Positions 44,530 to 51,524 of a DNA stretch of 59,254 nucleotides are shown in pieces. Source of the stretch: Eubacterium sp. (GTDB lineage Bacteria; Bacillota; Clostridia; Oscillospirales; Acutalibacteraceae); NCBI GenBank assembly GCA_014465955.1, contig JACTVT010000008.1, forward strand, positions 1 through 59,254, in the 5' to 3' direction. The stretch's first letter is position 1; the number at the start of each line of letters is the position of its first letter. A model generated the notes under the pieces. That model searched no databases. It saw only the letters and a list, made by a program, of their open reading frames with translations, and had not been told where the DNA came from. The position numbers were made by a program, and so were the translations under genes.

Positions 44530-45887
44530 AAAGTTACCCCGTCTTTAAATATGGCTATTTCACGATAACCGTTCTTTTCATTTTTCGTTTCACTGCCCTG
44601 TGCAATTTCTGTTATCAGAGCGAAAAGTTCATCGGCGGTACCGCTTTGAGCGTCAAAATCTATCCACTTCTTTTTATTTTCTGCAAGATGCGAATTAGTA
44701 GCGATTTTAATTGTAGGCACAGGCGCACCAAGCGGTGTTCCCCTGCCTGTTGTAAACAGTATCAGATGGCAGCCTGCCGCAGTAAGATTTGTTACTGCAA
44801 CCATATCGTTGCCAGGGCCGTTTAAAAGATTTAGTCCTGTCGTATGTGCCGTATCGCCGTAATCGAGCACGGCGGTAACAGGCGCTGTTCCGCCTTTCTG
44901 CACACAGCCAAGTGATTTTTCCTCAAGCGTTGTTATACCGCCCTCTTTATTACCGGGTGACGGATTTTCGCTGACAGGCTGATTGTGAGATATAAAATAA
45001 TTTTTGTAATTATTAATAAGATTTACCGTATCGTCAAAAACATTTTTGCTTACACATCGGTTCATCAGTATATGCTCTGCGCCGAACATTTCGGGCACTT
45101 CGGTCAGCACGGCAGTACCGCCCATTGAAACAATTTTATCCGTAATTCTGCCGACAAGAGGATTGGCGGTTATGCCCGAAAGCCCATCACTTCCGCCGCA
45201 TTTCAATCCAATTGTAAGTTCTGAAACAGGCACGGCGGTACGAATATCCTTTTCAGCCTGCTGCTTTAATGCATTTATAATTTCAATACCCTGCCGGATT
45301 TCATCTTCGCACTGCTGAACATTCAGAAATTTCACACGGCTTTCATCATATTCACCGAGTACTTTTTTCAGTTCATTAATATTATTATTTTCACACCCAA
45401 GGCCGAGCACAAGCACACCGCCTGCATTCGGGTGTTTAATCAGATTGCATAAAACCTTTTGCGTAACAAGCAAATCATCGCCAAGTTGACTGCAGCCGTA
45501 TGGATGAGTAAACGCAAATGCGCCCGTTTTTTGTGCAAGACTGTTTGCCACGCCGTTAATACAGCCGACTGTAGGAATAATCCATATATCATTGCGGATA
45601 CCGATTTGCCCGTTTTTACGCTTATATGCCATAATTGAAAAAGGTTTTTCACTCACGAAATTCTGTTCATACGGCATATATGTGTACTCAAGTTCACCTG
45701 AAAGCGAGGTTTTCAGATTATAGGAATGAACGTGACTGCCTGCTGAAATATCTTCCGTAGCAGTGCCGATCGGATAGCCGTATTTAATAATTTCTCCGCC
45801 TTTTTTTATATCACAAACGGCGTATTTATGCCCGTTTTCAAGGCTTACACGCACATTATCGTCAGGGTGAATCAGCACATACTCCAT
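44526..45887 (-). CDS. uxaA: D-altronate dehydratase family (UxaA-like)
   Basis: A 453-aa UxaA/GarD family dehydratase. It has the N-terminal SAF domain (about 1-90: LIHPDDNVRVSLENG, HVHSYNLKTSLSG) and the C-terminal catalytic part with GYxRxxGxxGIRN-like YKRKNGQIGIRN, LKCGGSDGLSGITANP and CHLILFTTGRGTPLG. D-altronate dehydratase makes 2-keto-3-deoxy-D-gluconate; the wider family also includes L-fuconate and D-arabinonate dehydratases, so the acid is not certain. It is about 40 residues shorter than E. coli UxaA. GGGAGG precedes the ATG, and it overlaps the UxaB-like gene by 16 bp. No uronate isomerase (UxaC) is nearby. Confidence 0.85.
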   Translation of the reverse strand: MEYVLIHPDDNVRVSLENGHKYAVCDIKKGGEIIKYGYPIGTATEDISAGSHVHSYNLKTSLSGELEYTYMPYEQNFVSEKPFSIMAYKRKNGQIGIRNDIWIIPTVGCINGVANSLAQKTGAFAFTHPYGCSQLGDDLLVTQKVLCNLIKHPNAGGVLVLGLGCENNNINELKKVLGEYDESRVKFLNVQQCEDEIRQGIEIINALKQQAEKDIRTAVPVSELTIGLKCGGSDGLSGITANPLVGRITDKIVSMGGTAVLTEVPEMFGAEHILMNRCVSKNVFDDTVNLINNYKNYFISHNQPVSENPSPGNKEGGITTLEEKSLGCVQKGGTAPVTAVLDYGDTAHTTGLNLLNGPGNDMVAVTNLTAAGCHLILFTTGRGTPLGAPVPTIKIATNSHLAENKKKWIDFDAQSGTADELFALITEIAQGSETKNEKNGYREIAIFKDGVTL

Positions 45888-47197
45888 TTAATTGCCTCCC
45901 TTATACCCTGACTGTGAATTACGTCAAGACTTTCATTAACCAAATCGATCATACTGCTCAAATCTTCGCCCCACAAATCTTTATTTGAGAGAATTAATAA
46001 AGTATCATTATTCTTAATAAAATCCACTGCCGATTTGTCGTCATTTATATCGTTGTTTCTATAGTATTCAATAAGACAGGCAAGTGAAAATACAAGCGGT
46101 TTCGGCATTCTGCCGTTTTTATCGGCAAAATCAATTATCGTAGGCAGAACTCTTGCTTTAAATTTGCTGACGGAATTGAGTGAAATTGACTGCCACATAT
46201 GTCTTATATAAGGATTGGCAAAACGCTCAAGCACTGCATCTGCAAACTGCCTGTTTTCTTCGGTTTCACCGAGAGTCGGCAGAATATAATCAAAAAGGCA
46301 GTGATTGAGATATGTTTTCAGCAAATCGTCTTTAAGGCTGTCCCCAACTGTCTGAACGTCGCAGAGCATAGACGGAAATACAAGCGAAGTGTGAGAACCG
46401 TTTAAAATTCTGACTTTCATTTTTTTGAAAGGCTTTACATCATCAGTCCATATTACGTTAAAGCCTGCCTTTGCAAGCGGCAATTCATTTTCAAAATTGC
46501 CCTCAATTACCCAAAGATGATATGGCTCTGCCGTATCAAGCAGTTTATCTTCATAACCGATTTCACTGCAAAGCGCTTGTGCCTCATCTTTCGGATAGCC
46601 AGTAACAATTCTGTCTACGAGTGTGTTGCAGAAGGTATTTTCATCTGTTATCCAGTTTATAAAATCCTGCTCCAAATCCCATAATTTTGCATATTTCAGT
46701 ACAAACTCTTTAAGTTTTGCACCGTTATCATCTATCAGTTCACAGGAAAGAATTACAAATCCATTCAATCCTGCCTGATATCTTTTATACAAAAACTGCG
46801 TAAGTTTGGCGGGAAATGATTTTGCAGGTCTGTCATCAAATTTATCGTCAGCCGAAAAGGCTATTCCCGCCTCGGTAGTGTTTGAAATGATGAATCTGAA
46901 ATCGGGATTTTCTGCAAGTGCAAGATAGCCATTAAAATCACGATATGGATTTACTGCACGGCTGACTGCATAAATTTCTGTACGCTCGCAGATTTCAGCG
47001 CTATTTTCAATACCACGCAGATAAAGATTATATTTTCCGTTTTGTGAATTGATAATATCAACCTGCTTTGAATCCGTAGGTGATACGATTACAATTTTGC
47101 CGTCATAAATACCGATTTTATTTAATCTGTCAATAAAATAATCTGTAAATCCACGTAAAAAATTGCCTGTTCCGAACTGAATTACTGTTTCTTTCAT
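45872..47197 (-). CDS. uxaB: Tagaturonate reductase / mannitol dehydrogenase family (UxaB-like)
   Basis: A 441-aa polyol-type long-chain dehydrogenase. The N-terminal nucleotide-binding start is VIQFGTGNFLRGF; NTTEAGIAF, DRIVTGYP and the catalytic KMKVRILNGSHTSL with its conserved Lys/Asn/His follow, and the C-terminal helical domain is present. This subgroup (UxaB) reduces D-tagaturonate to D-altronate with NADH. In this operon it would sit between the LgoD-like and UxaA-like steps. GGAG precedes the ATG, three bases after the LgoD-like gene. A mannitol- or fructuronate-type activity is the alternative. Confidence 0.85.
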   Translation of the reverse strand: MKETVIQFGTGNFLRGFTDYFIDRLNKIGIYDGKIVIVSPTDSKQVDIINSQNGKYNLYLRGIENSAEICERTEIYAVSRAVNPYRDFNGYLALAENPDFRFIISNTTEAGIAFSADDKFDDRPAKSFPAKLTQFLYKRYQAGLNGFVILSCELIDDNGAKLKEFVLKYAKLWDLEQDFINWITDENTFCNTLVDRIVTGYPKDEAQALCSEIGYEDKLLDTAEPYHLWVIEGNFENELPLAKAGFNVIWTDDVKPFKKMKVRILNGSHTSLVFPSMLCDVQTVGDSLKDDLLKTYLNHCLFDYILPTLGETEENRQFADAVLERFANPYIRHMWQSISLNSVSKFKARVLPTIIDFADKNGRMPKPLVFSLACLIEYYRNNDINDDKSAVDFIKNNDTLLILSNKDLWGEDLSSMIDLVNESLDVIHSQGIREAIKWSMC

Positions 47198-47200
47198 TTT

Positions 47201-48226
47201 TTACTCCGCATCTGAAAATTTAATAAGCAGTTTAGCAAGTGAACCGTCATTATGTGCCAGTGAATCAAACGCTGCTGCGGCATTTTCAGCATCATAAATT
47301 CCGCTTATCATTTTAAGCGGGTTCACTTTTTCAGCCTTAACAAGGTCAATCAATTCCTCAAAATCTTTGGTAAATGCATTTCTGCTTCCGAAAATATTGA
47401 GTTCCTTTTTAAGGATTATCGAATGAACAAAAGTGGTTTCACGCTTGCCGTTGCCTATAAGAATAATATTAGCACCGTGAGCGGAATTGTCAATACAATT
47501 AAGGAATGTTTCGGGAGCGCCGCACGCCTCAACACAAACATCAAACCCGTTGCCGTCTGTAAACTTTTTACATTCATCATCAAGATTTTTTTCTTTAACG
47601 TTAATCACCAAATCTGCACCGTATTCCTCTGCAAGAACAAGACGGCTTTCGAGCATATCGGCAACCGCAACATTCGCACCAATTGCCTTCGCTTTAAGCA
47701 GTGCAAAAAGACCAATCGGACCTGCACCCATAATAAGCAGATTATCGCCCACATTAACCTTTGCACGCGAAAGAGCATGATTGCTGATGGAAAACGGCTC
47801 AATCAGGGCAAGCTGCTGAGCGGAAAGTCCTTTGCCGTCAATAATTTTTTCTATCGGCATAGTGATATATTCCTGAAAACTGCCGTCACGCTGAACACCC
47901 ATCGTCTGATTATCCGTACAGGCATTAACAATTCCGCGTCGGCAGGAATAACATTCACCGCAGTTAAAATAGGGATTGCAGGTTACAATATCACCCTTTT
48001 TCAGTCCTCTGTCATTTTCGGGAATTTCAACAATCCGAGCCGAAAATTCGTGACCGGGAATTCTCGGATAAGTTGTAAAAGGCTGATTACCCGTAAAAGA
48101 AGCAACATCGGCGCCGCATATGCCGCAGTAGAGCACTTTTAAAAGTGCCTCGTTATCTTTTAAAACAGGCATTTCCCTGTCTATAAGTTTAATTTCAAAA
48201 GGTTTTGTAATTTCAATTGCCTTCAT
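47201..48226 (-). CDS. lgoD: Zinc dehydrogenase, L-galactonate 5-dehydrogenase (LgoD)-like
   Basis: A 341-aa medium-chain zinc dehydrogenase. Catalytic zinc ligands are in CGICGADV and PGHEFSARI, the structural zinc Cys in CGECYSCRRGIVNAC, and the Rossmann motif is MGAGPIGLFA. Several blocks match E. coli LgoD (YjjN) as I recall it: GNQPFTTYPRIPGHE, GVQRDGSFQEY, LIEPFSISNHALSRA and FGSRNAFTKDFEELI. LgoD oxidises L-galactonate to D-tagaturonate with NAD. ATG 48226 is chosen, since GAGG is eight bases upstream; the upstream GTG would include it. Sorbitol-type or L-threonine-type dehydrogenases are the less likely alternatives. Confidence 0.78.
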   Translation of the reverse strand: MKAIEITKPFEIKLIDREMPVLKDNEALLKVLYCGICGADVASFTGNQPFTTYPRIPGHEFSARIVEIPENDRGLKKGDIVTCNPYFNCGECYSCRRGIVNACTDNQTMGVQRDGSFQEYITMPIEKIIDGKGLSAQQLALIEPFSISNHALSRAKVNVGDNLLIMGAGPIGLFALLKAKAIGANVAVADMLESRLVLAEEYGADLVINVKEKNLDDECKKFTDGNGFDVCVEACGAPETFLNCIDNSAHGANIILIGNGKRETTFVHSIILKKELNIFGSRNAFTKDFEELIDLVKAEKVNPLKMISGIYDAENAAAAFDSLAHNDGSLAKLLIKFSDAE

Positions 48227-48227
48227 T

Positions 48228-49433
48228 TCATTTGTCCTCACTGATATAATTTTTATTCCATATCACTGCCGTTTTAAGCGGAGCGGATTTGCTGTAGATT
48301 TTATTTTCATAAGCAGAAACAGGGTCTGCAATAAATTCATCCTTGTCAATAAGTCTTACGAGTTCATCAAATTTACTGCCGCACAGAATTTCAATCGCAT
48401 CCTGCATATGCTTTTGCGTGAAATTAATTGAGGCAAATATAACCTGATTTTTAAAACCGAACGGCATAGAATCAAACTGCACCTGCGGTCCGAGCGAAAA
48501 ACTGTCATAAATACCGTTGCAGCCAAGAACGCCGTGTTCAAAAGCAATTCTGCTTTCAAAATCCGTACCTGAAGTGCCGACAAAAACGGTGGCATTACCA
48601 TCAAGTTTTTCAATAATACACTCTGCAATTTCAGTATCGCTCTTATCTGCCGAAGACATATAATCTGCTTTCAGATTATCTTTTACAAATCGTGCTTTTT
48701 CGCATCTTGCATTACTCCTTGCAACAAACAGGATTTTTGCATTCTGATGATTTCTTCTTATCTGATCGCCTATAAAAAGTCCTGTCGTACCGAGTCCGAA
48801 AATAACGACTCTGTCAAAAGTACTGTCATAAGCCACTTTCATTGCAAGTTCTCTGCTGCAGTCATTTTTTGCCATTTCCACTCTGAAATTCTGCGCAATA
48901 CCAATATCACACAAACGCTCATGCTGAAAAATTGCACAGGCATAAGGGTCTGAAAAAACAAGCCTTTTTGCAAGTGAGAGCGGCAGTTTTTCAAGTTTTT
49001 CATACTTTTCCGGCAAATGAAGGAGCATATCGGGATTAAAATAACCTTTATCACCGAATATACCGTCCGCTCCGTCACAGCCATACTCAAAATATGTTTC
49101 ATCTTCCGTAAACCGTGTGGGGTCACAACTGTCGCCCCCGCGGATAAGCACAATGGCAAAACGATTTTCATCGGGTACCCAGACAACACCTTCATGACCG
49201 TTAATCAGCCTCGTTTCTCCTGCCGGGAATTTAGCATCAAGTGCACCCTCTCTGCCCATTTTCATAAGTTCAAAATCAGTGCCGCAGAAACCGCAGAAAA
49301 CAGGCACAGCCTCTATACCCTCTTTTTCAGGCTGACTGCGAAGTCTTCTGCGCGGCGGATTGATTAAATTTATTTCGCCGTATCTTATCGGACGTTCTTT
49401 ATCGTTTACAAAATAAGTAGCATTTGTTTTCAA
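48228..49433 (-). CDS. Zinc sugar 1-dehydrogenase-like protein
   Basis: A 401-aa medium-chain dehydrogenase of the aldose 1-dehydrogenase kind. Zinc motif CGFCGTDFELM and GHEGVVWV are visible, the Rossmann turn is FGLGTTGLFIG, and IRGGDSCDPTRFTED lies where microbial glucose/galactose dehydrogenases have their loop after the structural zinc site, although the classical four-Cys cluster is missing. It would oxidise an aldose to its lactone with NAD(P). By position before the lactonase-like, LgoD-, UxaB- and UxaA-like genes it is the best candidate for an L-galactose 1-dehydrogenase. Start is TTG 49433, with AAGGAAG upstream. Substrate is inferred from context only. Confidence 0.65.
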   Translation of the reverse strand: MKTNATYFVNDKERPIRYGEINLINPPRRRLRSQPEKEGIEAVPVFCGFCGTDFELMKMGREGALDAKFPAGETRLINGHEGVVWVPDENRFAIVLIRGGDSCDPTRFTEDETYFEYGCDGADGIFGDKGYFNPDMLLHLPEKYEKLEKLPLSLAKRLVFSDPYACAIFQHERLCDIGIAQNFRVEMAKNDCSRELAMKVAYDSTFDRVVIFGLGTTGLFIGDQIRRNHQNAKILFVARSNARCEKARFVKDNLKADYMSSADKSDTEIAECIIEKLDGNATVFVGTSGTDFESRIAFEHGVLGCNGIYDSFSLGPQVQFDSMPFGFKNQVIFASINFTQKHMQDAIEILCGSKFDELVRLIDKDEFIADPVSAYENKIYSKSAPLKTAVIWNKNYISEDK

Positions 49434-49448
49434 TTATCCAATCTTCCT

Positions 49449-50504
49449 TTAAAATTTTTCTATTTCAATATTAACATTATTGTCTTTATCAAGCGTTAAA
49501 ACAGTTCCGCCGAGAAGGTCAAAATCAAAGTAGCAGTTATATGAACTCTTGGTAAAATAACCGAGTCTGATTCCCTTATACTCTGTTATAAAGTTATTAT
49601 TGTGATCGTGACCGGCAAGCATCAGCGTTCCGCCGTTTTCAACAAATGTATCAAGAAAACCATCATTTACTTTTGCAACACAACTGCCCTCTTTGCGTTC
49701 GCCCATAATAAAGCCGTCCTCAAATTCAGCATATTCAGGCACACCAACGTGCATAAACGCCATATTAGGCACTGCATAACCTGCCGTTTCATTAATACCG
49801 TTCACTGCCCACTTGTACCATTCAATCTGATTCTCATTAACACCGCCGTCAGTAATCTGACCGTCAACAATACGGTACTGGCCGTCATCAATCATAAAGA
49901 GAGAATAAACAGGCTTGCCGTCTCTTGTTAAATTAAGAATATAGTTGCCCATACCGTTCATACCCTCAGGACCGCTTTTAAACAGGCAGTGCTCTGAGGC
50001 CTCATAAATCTCTGCAAGTTTCGCTTTATCTGCTCTGCCTTCATAATCGTGATTGCCGAATACAGGTGCCCACGGAATTTCAAACTTTTCCATAAAATCG
50101 CAGAACTGCTGTGTACAGATATCATTCCACTTTGTAAGAACGGTATCACCGCCCACAAGAATCAGATTTGGTTCTACTCTGTTAATCAGTTTCTTTAACT
50201 GAATTTCACTCATTCCGTCAAGAATAAAGTTAATACCGAGCCATGATGCAAATGTACCGTGATTGCGGATATGAATGTCGGTAAGGCAAAGAATTTTATA
50301 ATCCTCTTCACCGACTTCGAGGCTTTGCGCATAATCAGGTGTATAAACATCGTCAGGCGACCATTCATCACAAACTGCGACACCTTTTTGAAAATCAAGT
50401 GCAACAGATGCAAAAACCGCATTGCAAATACACACAATCAGTACAAGCACAATGAAAATACTGATAATAACCTTTACAGGTTTTTTAGAAAAAAACTTTT
50501 TCAT
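49449..50504 (-). CDS. Exported metallophosphoesterase 2
   Basis: A 351-aa calcineurin-like phosphoesterase with an N-terminal membrane anchor (about 9-33). Motifs are CLTDIHIRN, LVGGDTVLTK, FGNHDYEG, FMHVG and LAGHDHNNN, all intact. It is the first gene of the operon 50504-37629 and lies 15 bp before the zinc sugar dehydrogenase. It is homologous throughout to the copies at 37629 and 55844. Its position directly behind the box-containing promoter shows it is co-regulated with sugar oxidation. The substrate outside the membrane is unknown. Confidence 0.85.
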   Translation of the reverse strand: MKKFFSKKPVKVIISIFIVLVLIVCICNAVFASVALDFQKGVAVCDEWSPDDVYTPDYAQSLEVGEEDYKILCLTDIHIRNHGTFASWLGINFILDGMSEIQLKKLINRVEPNLILVGGDTVLTKWNDICTQQFCDFMEKFEIPWAPVFGNHDYEGRADKAKLAEIYEASEHCLFKSGPEGMNGMGNYILNLTRDGKPVYSLFMIDDGQYRIVDGQITDGGVNENQIEWYKWAVNGINETAGYAVPNMAFMHVGVPEYAEFEDGFIMGERKEGSCVAKVNDGFLDTFVENGGTLMLAGHDHNNNFITEYKGIRLGYFTKSSYNCYFDFDLLGGTVLTLDKDNNVNIEIEKF

Positions 50505-50541
50505 AAAAAATTCCCAATTTCAATTTAAAAATTTATATTAT

Positions 50542-50570
50542 TTGACATTGTTATGGTTTAATTATATAAT
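50542..50570 (+). promoter_or_regulatory. Consensus promoter of araC-GH95 operon
   Basis: TTGACA (50542-50547), a 17-bp spacer and TATAAT (50565-50570). Its -10 overlaps, on the opposite strand, the -10 of the divergent operon promoter (50561-50566), so the two cannot be used at the same time. Confidence 0.8.
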
Positions 50571-50616
50571 AAATTTAATTTCAGTGCTTGCGAAAATCAA
50601 TCAAAAAATTTAGAAA
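50561..50616 (-). promoter_or_regulatory. AraC-type activator site and promoter of the ten-gene operon
   Basis: On the minus strand a TTTCTAAA box (50609-50616) is followed 21 bp later by a weaker TTTCGCAA box (50588-50595), then 21 nt and TATAAT (50561-50566). The -35 position (50584-50589, AAGCAC) is non-consensus and overlaps the inner box by two bases. The geometry is the same as at 57663-57718 and 57742-57797. Confidence 0.7.
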
Positions 50617-50646
50617 TCCTATCATACTGTAATCGGAGGTGCTTTT

Positions 50647-51495
50647 TTGAAATCAACAGAACCGGGTGTACTTAAAAAATCCGAAGTCTATTTCTCTACT
50701 CCGTCACAAACTGCAAAAAAGTTATACTATTACCCTACCAGCGCAGGTCATTTTTTCTGTGTTGAAGGTTATCATCTTAAAAGAGGCAATTATCAGAGTC
50801 TGCTTATAACTCATATTATTGAAGGCACTTTCACTTTTGTTGACGAAGGAAAACATATCACCGCAAAAGCCGGAGATACTGTTATTCTCAACTGTTATAA
50901 ACCGCACGAATATTACACAAATGATCATTTTGAATCAATATGGATACATTTCTGCGGTGCAAACTCGCTTGAATTATTTAACGAAATTGAAAAAAATTAC
51001 GGTCACCTGATAAAATGCGAAGATATTCACCACGTACAGAAACTGCTTTTCAGAATATGGAACAACATCAGCGGAGATAATCCGCCCGACGAACTCAGTA
51101 TGTCACTTGATATTTATAAATTATTTGCCGAACTTCTTAATCCGCAAAGCATAAAATGCAAGGGTGAAAATGATTATGAGGATAATATTCAGGAAGTTAA
51201 ACGGTTTATTCTTGACAACCTGAACGAAAAACTGACTGTGCAGAAACTTGCAGACGAAGTACATATGAGCACATCGCATTTTTCGCGGGTATTTAAACAG
51301 CAGACAGGCTTTTCTCCATATGATTATGTCTTAATATCAAGACTGAACAGAGCAAAAGACTTACTTCAAAAAACCGAACTGTCGGTCGCATCAATTGCAT
51401 ATGAAACAGGCTTTAACAGCGAATCAAATTTCATTTGCTTTTTCACCGAAAACGAAGGCATTTCGCCGGGTAAATTTCGCAAATTAAAATTCTGA
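50647..51495 (+). CDS. AraC-family transcriptional regulator
   Basis: A 282-aa AraC/XylS regulator. The N-terminal cupin (about 20-120: ITHIIEGTFTFVDEGKHITA, AGDTVILNCYKPHEYY) binds an effector, probably a sugar. The C-terminal domain (about 180-282) has two HTHs: LTVQKLADEVHMSTSHFSRV with FKQQTGFSPYDY, and SVASIAYETGFNSESNFICF with the GxSPGKFRK end. Start is TTG 50647 with GGAGGTG five bases upstream. It is divergent from the ten-gene operon and followed after 29 bp by the GH95-like gene. It is the natural candidate to bind the TTTCTAAA boxes at three promoters here. Confidence 0.93.
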   Translation: MKSTEPGVLKKSEVYFSTPSQTAKKLYYYPTSAGHFFCVEGYHLKRGNYQSLLITHIIEGTFTFVDEGKHITAKAGDTVILNCYKPHEYYTNDHFESIWIHFCGANSLELFNEIEKNYGHLIKCEDIHHVQKLLFRIWNNISGDNPPDELSMSLDIYKLFAELLNPQSIKCKGENDYEDNIQEVKRFILDNLNEKLTVQKLADEVHMSTSHFSRVFKQQTGFSPYDYVLISRLNRAKDLLQKTELSVASIAYETGFNSESNFICFFTENEGISPGKFRKLKF

Positions 51496-51524
51496 TTTAA
51501 ACAGCAAAAATAAAGGGGAACAAA

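Noticed and set aside
44526..47197. Galacturonate catabolism (uxaABC) locus
   Set aside because: UxaA- and UxaB-like genes are present but no UxaC isomerase, and an LgoD-like gene fits the supply of tagaturonate better. It stays possible that UxaC is elsewhere.
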